Assembly: GCA_963971285.1 (NCBI GenBank)
Contig: OZ020255.1
Location: 2,170,001-2,234,000 of the forward strand
Reading direction: 5' to 3'
Length of the DNA stretch: 64,000 nt
Origin: Astropecten irregularis
Lineage: Eukaryota; Echinodermata; Asteroidea; Paxillosida; Astropectinidae
In this document: one piece after another, positions 23,901 to 33,158 of the stretch
How positions within the stretch are numbered: the first letter of the stretch is position 1
How the letters are laid out: the number at the start of each line of letters is the position of its first letter
Program-made: the position numbers and the translations under genes
Notes under the pieces: model-generated
Told to the model about the DNA's origin: nothing
The model's database searches: none
The model's input: the letters and a program-made list of their open reading frames with translations, nothing else

Positions 23901-25533
23901 GAATGGCAGATTGAAGACCTTCCATGCCAACTTGCTGAAGCAGTACATTGAGCGCACGGAGATATGTAGTAGTCTGGCAGAAGCTAATGACATGATCGGA
24001 AACGTTGACGGCCCCGATGTCTCTGCATTGGTCACCGTCTGTACTGCAACTATAGAAGAGGATGTTAACTACGACCATCTGAAGTGCAGTGACATTCCTC
24101 TACCCGTGCTTGAGGCCAAAGAGTCTGTGGAAGATGTCAACGTCTACGAGAACTTGCCAGCTAGTCAGAAGGTGGATGTAAAGCGGTTGCTGGGAAATTT
24201 TGCTGACGTACTTACTGACCTGCCAGGCCGAACGTCATTGTCCACACATGACATTAAACTGACAACAGATGATAGCATTCGAAGTCGACCCTACCCTCTT
24301 CCTCATGCCATGCGGGACACCGTCGCAGACGAAGTCCGAGTCATGATGGAAATGGGAGTCATTGAGCAATCTGACTCGCCATATGCATCGCCAATAGTGC
24401 TAGTGAAAAAGAAGGACGGCACAAATCGTTTCTGCGTCGATTTTAGGAAGCTGAATCGAGTGACGATATTCGATGCCGAACCCATGCCGAATTCAGAGGA
24501 GATCTTTGCTTCGTTGGCTAATGATGTCTACTTCAGCAAATTAGACTTAAGCAAAGGCTATTGGCAGATCCCACTGAAGCAAGAGGTTAAAGAAAAGACA
24601 GCTTTTATTGTACCAACGGGCCTGTACCAGTTTAGGGTAATGCCTTTCGGGTTGGTAAATGCTCCTGCAACGTTTAGCCGACTGATGCGAAAACTGTTGC
24701 AAGGCATGCCGAATACTCATAACTTCATTGACGACATCCTTGTGCACACGGCGACGTGGCAAGAGCATGTGATGATTTTGAAGGAACTCTTTAAGCGGCT
24801 ACGACAAGGAAATCTTACAGCAAAGCCATCGAAATGCTTCATCGGATTCCACAAGGTGGATTTCCTCGGCCATGTTGTAGGTCATGGAATATTGGAGCCA
24901 CAGCCAGACAAGCTGAGCAGAATCCAGTCAGCGCCACGTCCGGAAACCAAGCGGCAACTCCGCTCCTTTTTAGGACTGGCGGGATATTATAGGAAATTCA
25001 TTCCTAACTTCGCTTCCATCGCTGTGCCTCTCACAGACAAGACTAAGTCCAAGGAGCCCAATAAGATAATCTGGGTGGAAAGTCAGGAACTGGCTTTCAA
25101 CACCTTGAAGAATAGGTTGACAACTCAACCGATTTTACATCTACCCGATGTCAGTCGTCCTTTCGTTTTAAGGACAGACGCATCAGATACCGGCATCGGG
25201 GCTGTTCTCCTACAAGAGTCTGAAGATGAGTGTGAGATATTTCCTGTCGCCTACGCCAGCAAAAAGCTTCTTCAACGAGAAAGGAACTACTCAACTACAG
25301 AAAAGGAGTGTCTGGCTGTAGTTTGGGGAATTAGGTACTTCCAGAGTTACCTGGAAGGGAAGGAATTTACACTTGAGACGGACCACCAGTCGCTTGTGTA
25401 CCTACATAAGGCGAAGCATTTGAACAGTCGCATAATGCGATGGGCCTTATCATTACAGCCTTTCCGATACAGGCTTGTCTCAATCAAGGGAACCGACAAC
25501 GTCGGAGCCGACTACCTGAGCAGGCTCAGCTAA
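20959..25533 (+). CDS. Gag-Pol polyprotein: Gag, protease, integrase, RT, RNase H
   Basis: A single 1524-residue frame. The ATG at 20959 (TTCACCATGA, strong context) is preferred over the in-frame ATG at 20908 because MNKWLEIGKEIG is a typical Gag start. Numbering from 20959: Gag to about 300 with a retrotransposon-Gag helical region, then a CCHC zinc knuckle (C302, C305, H310, C315). The aspartic protease has DSG at 455-457. The integrase has a zinc-binding HHCC (H656, H663, C693, C696), catalytic D726, D786, E822 with a 35-residue D-E spacing, and a GPF tail motif at 964-966. RT follows, with first catalytic D1196 and FIDD at 1256-1259 in place of the usual YxDD. RNase H residues are D1407, E1450, D1475 and D1518. 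Every catalytic residue looked for is present, and there is no stop or frameshift. Gag and Pol share one frame, so nothing in the sequence shows how the Gag to Pol ratio would be set. Products would package the RNA, copy it and insert it. Confidence 0.97.
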   Translation: MNKWLEIGKEIGLMGTDLKDFIKEREGAAREERVQNLELTRNEIDLKRCEKEILDLQIKLQHVKLEQPAGEEGTKAMVIAARTPKLPVFDESKDDLDAYLQRFERYATIQGWEENHWATCLSALLRGKALDVYSRLPLDDASDYDSLKSALLKRFRMTEEGFRCKFRSAKPENGETPSQFSVRLDNYFLRWVDLAGIDKTFEDVKDILLREQFINSCSRELALFLKERMPQDIQTMTKLAEQYQEAHGLQFGLAPQNRRRPQAAQSSHHQSQSSAPSQASQQQGDKRHFGKPQSAYREQRTCFVCNKRGHIATDCHFRPKPTKVGAMLTGTQDQQKGNRPKRGTSRGRQFNSSRGNQPAGSATEVASTLPKQPAKGESDTCDHCHQPMQSVDAVACMMPGSQPILTECCSQGGVVKLKCGHELPILSSTCMVNIKQVMPVCKGYVGPHKVRVLRDSGCSGVVVRESLTSPEEKTGASKPCMMIDGTIRKLCTAIIKVDTPYFVGTTEALCMKTPLYDLVIGNIPEARAPYDQDPAWSDTDRQTEDTSVQTLAVQTRSQMLKENKPLRPLRTPMSIPDVTSDDIKRAQDTDATLGKAREMSAMKQEKIGAGGRTSRFMYQDGFLFREFQSPGVQHMNVFRQLVVPRQYRNHVMRLAHEGILGGHQGARKTTDKVLTSFFWPGINADIIRFCRSCDVCQRTIPKGRVGKTPLGTMPLIETPFQRVAVDLVGPIHPVTEKGNRYILTLVDFATRYPEAVPLRSIETTRVAEALTEIFTRVGFPREILTDQGAQFTSDVMREISRLLSIRQLRTTPYHPACNGLVERFNGSLKSMLKRMCAERPRDWDRYISALLFAYREAPQESLGFSPFELLYGRTVRGPMSILQELWTGKVESDSEVKSTYHYVLDLRQRLEDTCQMAHKELMKSAGRYKRYYDSKSKDRTFKVGSKVLLLLPTDRNKLLLQWKGPFTIVEKPSRNDYKIDMNGRLKTFHANLLKQYIERTEICSSLAEANDMIGNVDGPDVSALVTVCTATIEEDVNYDHLKCSDIPLPVLEAKESVEDVNVYENLPASQKVDVKRLLGNFADVLTDLPGRTSLSTHDIKLTTDDSIRSRPYPLPHAMRDTVADEVRVMMEMGVIEQSDSPYASPIVLVKKKDGTNRFCVDFRKLNRVTIFDAEPMPNSEEIFASLANDVYFSKLDLSKGYWQIPLKQEVKEKTAFIVPTGLYQFRVMPFGLVNAPATFSRLMRKLLQGMPNTHNFIDDILVHTATWQEHVMILKELFKRLRQGNLTAKPSKCFIGFHKVDFLGHVVGHGILEPQPDKLSRIQSAPRPETKRQLRSFLGLAGYYRKFIPNFASIAVPLTDKTKSKEPNKIIWVESQELAFNTLKNRLTTQPILHLPDVSRPFVLRTDASDTGIGAVLLQESEDECEIFPVAYASKKLLQRERNYSTTEKECLAVVWGIRYFQSYLEGKEFTLETDHQSLVYLHKAKHLNSRIMRWALSLQPFRYRLVSIKGTDNVGADYLSRLS

Positions 25534-25593
25534 GCTTTGGGCTTAGAAAATAATCTTCCGGCATCATTGGAAAAAAAGTGATACCTTTTTCTT

Positions 25594-25603
25594 AAAAGGG
25601 GAG
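25594..25603 (+). other. Polypurine tract
   Basis: AAAAGGGGAG ends four bases (CCAT) before the 3' LTR and would prime plus-strand synthesis. The four-base gap mirrors the four-base gap between the 5' LTR and the primer binding site. Confidence 0.75.
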
Positions 25604-25607
25604 CCAT

Positions 25608-27360
25608 TGTCACAGTTGATGCCGTTAATATTCTCTTTTTCTGATGTTTTCTAACTTGTTCTTGTAAATTTCTTCTTTCTGTTCCTTTAAGTTTAAAAGA
25701 TAATTATTAAGGTTAATGTTTAGATTTTGTTTTGTGTTGAACGTGAGCGTGTGTGTGTCCCTTACATGTAGAGGACAATGCCCAAGAGCACACACGACTG
25801 GTCTCCATAGCCGGTGCACTGAAGGTTCCAGCGAACCATGCACTCTAAATGAATATGTATGAGTATATTTGAATAAAGTTGTCGATACCTTTGTTAGTTT
25901 CTTCGCCTTCGTGTTTATTTATATTGTTTAACTGTGCCGTAGTCATGTGATATGAAAACAGAGAGTTCCCCGCGAAGAAAATCGTCGGAAGAAAATATCG
26001 CAATTTGCGTTCGTGTTTTCGCGGCGTTTTGCTGCCTTACTGAAACCGGGACTGGTCGTGAACGGCCAGGGATCCAGGGAATTAAGGGAACCAAGCCTGA
26101 TCTGGCTGTAAGTATGGTCAATTTCATCATGTTGGTGTATTCGGATATTTATGGCGAATTTTACGGTTATTTTCTTAGTGCACTGATGGAATTTGGTTAA
26201 CACAAAAGAATAGTCTGGTGACTGTATTGTTTTCAAACATTATTATGCATTTTGCTTATTTTCCTTTGGATAAAAGGTTATTTGAGATTATTTGAACCTC
26301 ATTATATTCCGTATAATTAAGTGATTATGGACGGAAGATGTGGATTGTATCAAGCGTTGTGATATTAAGATATTCTTTTAAAGAGATATTGCCATTTGAA
26401 TCGAGACAGATAGATTCCTCGACGTACTATCGCTTACATCGAGATTATAATTATGTTTGTTGAAATGTTTAAATGGTTTTATTTGCTTATAGATATTTAT
26501 CTGATGTTTACTTAATATTTATTTGTAGACGGCACATGAGCCGGGTGCTGACACGATTATAGAGACACCACAGGTCCTATAATCGAGCACCAAATGCGAC
26601 TGCAGCATGATAGCAGCCCCGGCCGTCTTGATTGACAAGTGGTCAGCCAATACAGGGAGTACGCCTGACGTGGTGGACAAACTGAAAGGAACCTACCAAA
26701 GAGTGGAGTAGGCCCCTACGCTTGATGATAGCAGGACTCTCAAGATTACCCGACGTGGCCGCTCAATCGAAGAAGAGCACTACAGGCCGTTGAATTGATT
26801 TCGCGCGAGGAGACCGCCGGACTCTGAAACCCGTGAGGGAAAGATTATCAAAACCGCGGTGGGCCCAAATCTAAGTTTTATATTCCGGAATTTATTTGTT
26901 TATTTATTTGTTTATTTACTTAATTATAAATTGGGGGTAGGCCTAAGCTTAACAACCGTTAAAAAACCTTGGTTGGATTGTCTTATTGTGGAATAATTGT
27001 GTTTAACTATGAATATTTGCGCATGTTGATTATCTGTGCATTTTAATTGGTATTTAATTACAATTAGTTGAAACTACTGGAGTTAACTGATATACTTAAT
27101 TTGATCAAAGGTTGCAACTTCAACAGATTCCAAGGCAAACATGATTTGATATTTATAATATAACTGTTCAGTAATCACGGTGACTTATTAATCTTTCATT
27201 GGTAGCCAATCACTTCTTTTGTAAATAAATTGAGTACATATTTCGTTTATAAATTTAAATAATTTCTTATTATTTTGGATTATTTCGTGTTATGAGTGGT
27301 TCAGGGTTAAGCGGGGTAATTCACTCTAGATTGCCGCAGCGAACTTAAACGGGTGTGACA
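25608..27360 (+). repeat. 3' LTR of the Gmr1-like element
   Basis: 1753 bp. Differences from the 5' LTR noted by eye: 26475 (G; T in the 5' copy), 26636 (C; T), 26685-26686 (AA; GG) and 26699 (A; G). Four of the five fall within about 65 bp. The rest appears identical, giving about 99.7% identity and so a recent insertion. Confidence 0.95.
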
Positions 27361-27365
27361 TACAG

Positions 27366-27639
27366 TGTTTAGTGTTGTTTGGTATTGATAGCGCATACAG
27401 CACTACATGCACGGCACGCAACCTACGTCCTATGTACTACCACGTACGGAAACGATAGTTTGAAAGTAGGCTGTATGACTAGCCGAAACTAAAGAAGAAT
27501 CATGGCCATTTTCGGAGTCAACCATTGAGTTTACCCTTTGTAAATCACACTAGTGGAATCAGTATACAATAACACTCCCCTTCAAATACAGAATATACTG
27601 GGAAACTTATTTTCATCACAAACAAATTAAATAAATGCG
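27366..27639. other. Unassigned flank of the LTR element
   Basis: No repeat or gene recognised. It should be contiguous with 18645-18784 in a chromosome lacking the insertion. Confidence 0.4.
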
Positions 27640-28640
27640 TCCCTCTCCGTGAATTCTTGATCTGTTTGGCTTGTGCACAACACTCGGAGAGACCGCATCA
27701 CTATTCAACTTGTGTATCCATGGGCCATTCACAATGTTGATCAAGGGTAAATTGCTTAATGTTGTTATGAGTTCAACCACATGTATTATTGTCTTATATT
27801 TACGTTCATAGGACATTAATCAGAGGATGAAATAAACACTAAATGGGGGTAAACGTGAAGAACAATAATGGCCCTATTTGTTTTTTTTTGCGCAGGGAGA
27901 CTGCCGCGCCCGTTGTGATGCGTGTACAGCAAATAATACGCCTAAAGGGACAGCATAAACAGAACGTTAAAGAGACTTGACAGTTATTAATTTCCCCCCA
28001 TGTTGACAGAGAGGCTGTGAAGCAGTATTATTCATCTGTTAATCAAAAGTCTTATTTCCATTAATATTTATGACCATTAATGAGCTTGATTTATACAGAT
28101 AAGCCTTGCAGATCAAAGAATATCATTTTACATGTAGGCCCACCTTTAACCACAGTGTGATTATTTTGGGGGCTAAGGGTTCTTTCATAATGCTTTTCCT
28201 TGGATTTTTATCTTTTTTAATGAAAAAAATATTAAATATAGGACAATATTGTAGGACATCATAATTTTACCAGGGGATATTTTGTATGAGACCGTGCAGC
28301 CCCCCAGCTGCCGGATAGAGCGGTTTCCATGGCAAAGCCTGAATAACACAACTGTTTATTCCCCCCAAGGACAGTTTACCATGGCAATACCGTTACTCAT
28401 ACATTGAGCGTTGCATCAAGTGGTGTGTAGATGCATTCAGCATTGCTTGGTTACAGACACCTTTATGCGGCTATATTTATCAATTCTTTTTATACTTAAT
28501 AGGATTTGAAGAAAGACAGCTATGGTGACGATGAACAAAGGAAAATAATTCCAACAATTTGCGAAGGGTTTCATTTTTATAAAGATGGAATGGCTGGCTG
28601 GCTGGGTGCCCATACAGGCAGTGGTTAGTAGGGTGGGTGA
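27640..28640. repeat. Composite interspersed repeat, copy 1
   Basis: 27640-28130 is related to 30440-30840 (direct) and to 11390-11640 (inverted), and part of it to 4110-4260 of duplication A. 28140-28640 is an inverted relative of 5640-6160 in duplication A, including 'tttccatggcaaagc', which is the inverse of the block near 6040. The join of a direct and an inverted part suggests a transposon family with internal inversion or long inverted ends. Confidence 0.6.
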
Positions 28641-28994
28641 TGGGTTGGTAGTTGCGGGATGGGGTGTTGATTTTAGATTGCGACGCTATTGTAACGGTTG
28701 CTTACGGTTAACAATGCTTCTCTGCTTAATACAGAGTTGGAGCTTAGGATCGGCTAGGGATGAAAAACATTATTGGTCAAATTTGACTTTATGTTCATGC
28801 TAGAAACAATACTATTTGTATGATTCACATTACAAACAACTGCACTTTAACCCTCAAAGCATAAGCTGGCCGTTTCTAATAGGAAGAAATGAGATTAAGC
28901 GCAATAAACATTGCAGAGAGGAGTACGAAGCTTTATTGCAAATTGCTCAGAAACGTGAAGACCAACAATGGAAAAAGAACAGGTTGGTTTAAGT

Positions 28995-29240
28995 ATAATC
29001 ATCAAATAACAACAAGGGAACCTGAGTGAATATTGAGTCATTGAAAGGTGAACAAATACAAATTGACTGGAGGGGGATTCGAAACGGTGACCTCCTGAAT
29101 ACCGTACAGGCGCTCTATCAACTGAGCTATCCAGCCGTACGTTCACGGTAGTGTCCATAATAGTCAGTTATCTTTGTTCCTTTGGCAGTCAGAAGCCATG
29201 AAACCATGCACATACTGCTTTATTCCATACTGCTATTATT
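28995..29240 (-). mobile_element. tRNA-derived SINE
   Basis: The tRNA-like part is at about 29066-29140 on the minus strand, with an A box (ATAGCTCAGTTG) and B box (GTTTCGAATCC). It is followed by the tail 'ttgttcacctttcaatgac' shared by the other copies. Upstream sequence on the minus strand ('atggcttctgactgcc') is also shared. It is not a functional tRNA: the cloverleaf is imperfect and the unit is repeated in the window. Confidence 0.75.
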
Positions 29241-30439
29241 TTGAGTAGATGAATGGAGTGGGTGCTCCTTTCCAAAACCAACATGCACACTGATTTGACT
29301 TTACCTTTATGCGTGAATGTATTCAAAATCTTTTCTATTTGTAATGAGCATCCCTATGGAATGAATATCGACCATTAATTACAAAATCATGCATATGTAC
29401 TTCATCAAGCTCTATGTAACTGGCCGTGGTTGCTTGGAATTGGTTTGTTTGTTTGTGTGTTGGGTTGTTTGTTTGTTTGTTTGTTTGTATGCTCATAATG
29501 TGTAATTCAGATTAATTTGCCAAGGAAGGTTTAGTATTTTTAGGCAAGGAAAACCATTCTTAACTATATAATAAAAAAGTTCCTTTCTCAGGGATACCAA
29601 TAAAGTTCTCCTTGGAAAAAGTATTGTATAAATATTACGTTTAGAGTCATTTTATATCATTATGCGGAAAAACCTATTGGGTTGTTTCCAACAGCCAATT
29701 TTCTAGTTTTCTTTCTTTTTTCGGTAGCAGATGTTATGTTTGTGTTTTATTTCTGGAAGCGAGTTCGTATCTGTTCCTACCTGATTACATCAGATTGTCA
29801 CAACCTGCCGAGGAGATGATACCGCGCTCGTGAACTAAATTGATTTTATAGAACCAGCTAGCTGCATGCACCGTAGACCGTCGCCGAACAGTCGAAATAT
29901 TGTTGCCATGTATCTGTTTCTACCTGATAACATCAGATTGCCACAACCTGCCGAGAAGACGGATGTCCCTGCGCGCGTGAAATAAATTGATTTTTATATA
30001 GACATAACAAACTGGATGCGCGACTTCAGAACAGCGTGTGTATTGTTGCCATGACATCAAACAACAGAACCACTTGAGAAAAAGACCACGAATCTATTTC
30101 GCCCACTGCACAGTAGGCCTACTTTTTCTCCGCACCACGGAGTTGGTGACAATCATGAAAAAGGCATTAAACATAGCCAGATTTCGTATGGGCGTTGAGA
30201 TTTGTATAGTAATATTTATGATTTTGCATTTTCGGACAACAGACCAGAAAGAAAGGAAATGAAAATTAGGAATAATATACTTTAATTATGCGACAAATCC
30301 CAGCATTACGTAATACATTGTTGTCAAAAGTTGACCCGTTCAAAGCAACAAGACAATTATTGCAAATAGGGAGATTATAAACTTCTAGAATATATGAATG
30401 AGCAGTAGGGGGCTGAATGCACCAATCAACTTGGTCTGA
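29241..30439. other. Microsatellite and small tandem duplication
   Basis: A GTTT microsatellite lies at about 29440-29490. 29763-29910 and 29911-30053 are two diverged tandem copies of about 145 bp, sharing 'cacaacctgccgag' and 'attgttgccatg'. No gene was found. Confidence 0.6.
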
Positions 30440-31095
30440 CGAAGCCATTTCACAATGTTGATCAAAGGTAAATTGATTAATGTTATACTAAGTTTAATCA
30501 AATGAATTATTGTCTTATATTTATGTTCATATGACATTAATCAGAGGATGAAATAAACTCTAAAAGGGGTAAACGTGACGAGCAATCATGGCCCTATTTG
30601 TTGTTTGGCGTAGGGAGACTGCCGCTCCCGTATGCGTGTAGAGCAAATAATACGTTTAAAGGGGCAGTAGAAACTGAATATTAAAGGGACTTGACTAGAA
30701 TCTATTTCACCACATTGGAAGAGGTGATCAGAAATGTTGACAGAGAGGCATTGAAGCAGTATAATTGATATACTATTCAAAAGTCGTATTTGCATTAATA
30801 TTTATTACCATTAATGAGCTTGATTACATATAGACGTAATGGATTATGTTTCACTGAGATCAAGTTATATCATACATGTACATTTGACCACAGTGTTATT
30901 CTTCTGGGGGCTAAGGGTTCTTTCAGAATGCTTTCCTTGGATTTTTATCTGTTTTTAATTAAAACATTTATAAAATCTAGGACAATAATGTATGACATCA
31001 TATTATTACCAGGGGATATATTGTATGAGACATGCAGCTCCCGAGGTGAGGGATAGAGTGGTTTCCATGGCAAAGTCATATAACAAAACTCTACA
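30440..31095. repeat. Composite interspersed repeat, copy 2
   Basis: Parallel to 27640-28330 in the same order: direct part, then a part inverted relative to 6020-6160 in duplication A, ending in ATGGCAAAGTCATATAACAA near 31088. It has several indels against copy 1. Confidence 0.6.
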
Positions 31096-31615
31096 GTCGT
31101 GTGGCAATCTGATTGGTTCTTTCTTCCCCCTAGTTTTTTGTTTTAACAGAACTTAACATTGGACTAAATAATAACAGATAGTACGGAGGTCCAAGAGTGC
31201 CATTCCGTACGCCCCTTTTCTTTCAATCAGAAAAGAAAAACATAAAGAGGGAGAGAGACTCAACATTTATTTATTTATTTATTTATTTCTTATTTACCCT
31301 GGGGAAACCTTTCAGTGAAACACTGTTTTTCAAAGGTGCCCAGCTTTACAGTATAAAACGTAAACTGTTTTAAAAGAAATATAAATAGGCCCTACAATGA
31401 AATACCAAAATTAAGCTAGATAAACTAAAAGTTAAACTACTAGTAAGCAATTATTGTTAAGAACACATAACATTAAAAACTGTTAGTCAAAATACATACA
31501 TCAAAACAATACGGTTAAAACATAAGACTGAGTGTCACAGGCAGGTTGTTAAATGACAAGACCCCGCGATATGCAAATCTACGTTTTCCTGAATTAGATT
31601 TGGAAGTCGGAAGAA

Positions 31616-31906
31616 CTAAATTGCCTTGTGATCCAGACCTAGTGCTATGGGAGTGGTGATCAGAGATTTAACACGTTTGTTAACAGTTTTCACAAGTTTA
31701 TCAATGTGGACAATCCATGTAAGAGACGGATCAAGCCATACACCAAGATATTTAAACTGGGTCACATTATCAATAACAACATCATTAATTTTCACTGTAA
31801 CATTATCCTCATTACGGCGTAATTTTGCTTGTGTACCTAACAACATGCGCTTTGTTTTGTTAATGTTCAGAGTAAGGCAACAGCTGCTTATGCATTTTTT
31901 TTTCAA
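31616..31906 (-). pseudogene. LINE RT C-terminal fragment
   Basis: LTLNINKTKRMLLGT and VTQFKYLGVWLDPSLTW match the region just after the RT palm of LINE elements. The fragment is joined directly to RT motif 2 sequence at an A-rich point near 31895, so the central RT is lost. Confidence 0.8.
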
Positions 31907-32079
31907 AAATCTTCATACAAGCTGGTATGACAGAGATTGGTCTGTAGTTATTAACTTCTTGACGATCTCCCTCTTAAAACATAGGAGACACTCTACTCTG
32001 TTTCCAGGCTAGAGGCACCGAGCCAGAGCTGAGACTTTAAATTGGGTTAGTGGTCTCGCAAGCTGTCTAAAACCAGCCT

Positions 32080-33054
32080 TCACAATCTGGGGCTGATACC
32101 ATCAAGTCCAGTGGCCTTGGTGGCATCAAGACCACGTAACAGACGACATACCACATGTGTCGTCACATCCATTAAATGAAATAGATCCCCCTGAGGCTCA
32201 GTGTGGTCAATGCACAAATCAGACTGGTCAGTAGTAATCTGCCCAGTCAGAGCATTCGCCAACTCATTACCTATATTTGCAAAGAACGTGTTGAATTTGT
32301 AAGCAATGTCAACACCATCTGTTAATACTTTATTTTCACATTTAATACTATTTATGCCTACACGGTTGCTAGTGGGGAGAATTGTTTTAAAAACCTTCCA
32401 AAGCTTACTTGTGTCAGAACCAGCATCTCTAATGGCATCCTCAAAAAAATTCCCTTTCAATTTTTTGGCCAGGTTATTGATTGAATTTCTAAGCTTACAA
32501 AAAGCTTCCCAGTCAGCATATGATTTACTTTTAGTGGCACGTAATTTAGCCTGTTTCAATTTTTGTCTAGTTGCAAAATACTCGGCATTCATCCACTTAG
32601 GCATCCTGTTCGGAATTTTAATTTCTTTAAGCGGAGCATATTTGTCACATAAGAAAATAAAAATGTCCTTAAAAATACACCAAGCAACATTAGGGCAATC
32701 AGATGTCTCAATGTCCCCCCAGGTGAGTTGCCCAAGGTCATTAATAAAATCTCTTTCATAAAATGTGCGGAATGACCGTACCCTGATTTTACGGGGAGGC
32801 CCCTTGGGTACCCTCTCTCCCTTACGTACTGCGTATATTAGTGAGTGGTCACTAATTACCGATGTAGACACATCATTGCTTGAATATAATTCAGGACGGG
32901 AGGTCCACACATGGTCTATTAATTTTTCAGAGCTACAAGTTATTCGAGTTGGTTTGGAAATAATCTGAGTTAGTTGTCGTGTTGTCATCACACCATGCAG
33001 TTTTTTCCACTGCCAGTCATTTGGCTTCAGAGCATCACAGTTGAAGTCTCCCAT
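32080..33054 (-). pseudogene. LINE ORF2 fragment: endonuclease end and start of RT
   Basis: The longest open part of the LINE, 324 codons. It begins at MGDFNCD, the conserved GDFN strand of apurinic-type endonucleases, includes ISDHSLIYA (catalytic SDH), then a lysine-rich linker and LDATKATGLDGI at the start of RT. It is open only to 32080, after which the RT continues in shifted frames. The start codon is internal; homology extends upstream to 33158. Confidence 0.85.
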
Positions 33055-33158
33055 GCATACGATTTCACCAGTTGTTGTGTCTGCGGTACTCCGTCCTAAG
33101 ATGTCATCAAGGACAGCTTCGAGCTCCTCGAAGAAATCATTGCAGACTTTAGGTCGAT

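Larger units (their letters stand above)
18785..27365 (+). mobile_element. Complete Gmr1-like Ty3/gypsy LTR retrotransposon
   Basis: The element spans 18790-27360 (8571 bp) with the 5-bp target duplication TACAG at 18785-18789 and 27361-27365. Two 1753-bp LTRs start TGTCAC and end GTGACA and differ at about five positions. The interior has a tRNA-Pro-type primer site, one uninterrupted gag-pol frame (20959-25533) and a polypurine tract. Within the frame, integrase precedes reverse transcriptase, the order of copia elements, although RT, RNase H and the GPY/F integrase tail look Ty3/gypsy-like. That combination defines the Gmr1-like group described from deuterostomes. No env-like or extra frame follows pol: only 74 bp separate the stop from the 3' LTR. 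It appears young and structurally complete. Confidence 0.95.
31264..33158 (-). pseudogene. 5'-truncated, internally deleted LINE (CR1/L2/Jockey-like)
   Basis: Reading the minus strand, the endonuclease C-terminal part starts at about 33158 (YRPK, then GDFN just after 33054, SDH later). A linker follows, then the first RT motif (KATGLDG, about 32100-32120). 32080-31920 continues in other frames with recognisable RT motif 2 (NNYRPIS). The frame then jumps at about 31900 to the late RT region (KTKRMLLGT, FKYLGVWLD). RT motifs 3-6, including the catalytic YxDD, are missing. The 3' end carries an AAAT-type tail (ATTT repeats at 31264-31296 on the plus strand). It cannot encode active RT. The clade within the CR1/L2/Jockey group could not be settled by eye. 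Confidence 0.85.

Noticed and set aside
27361-27639. Envelope-like gene downstream of pol in the LTR element
   Set aside because: Only 74 bp separate the stop from the 3' LTR, so there is no room for one.
29066-29140. tRNA gene with A and B boxes
   Set aside because: The same tRNA-like unit with shared flanks recurs at 38.8, 53.5 and 55.0 kb, and stems are imperfect. It is the head of a SINE.
32306-32761. 151-codon plus-strand frame
   Set aside because: Antisense shadow of the LINE endonuclease-RT frame.
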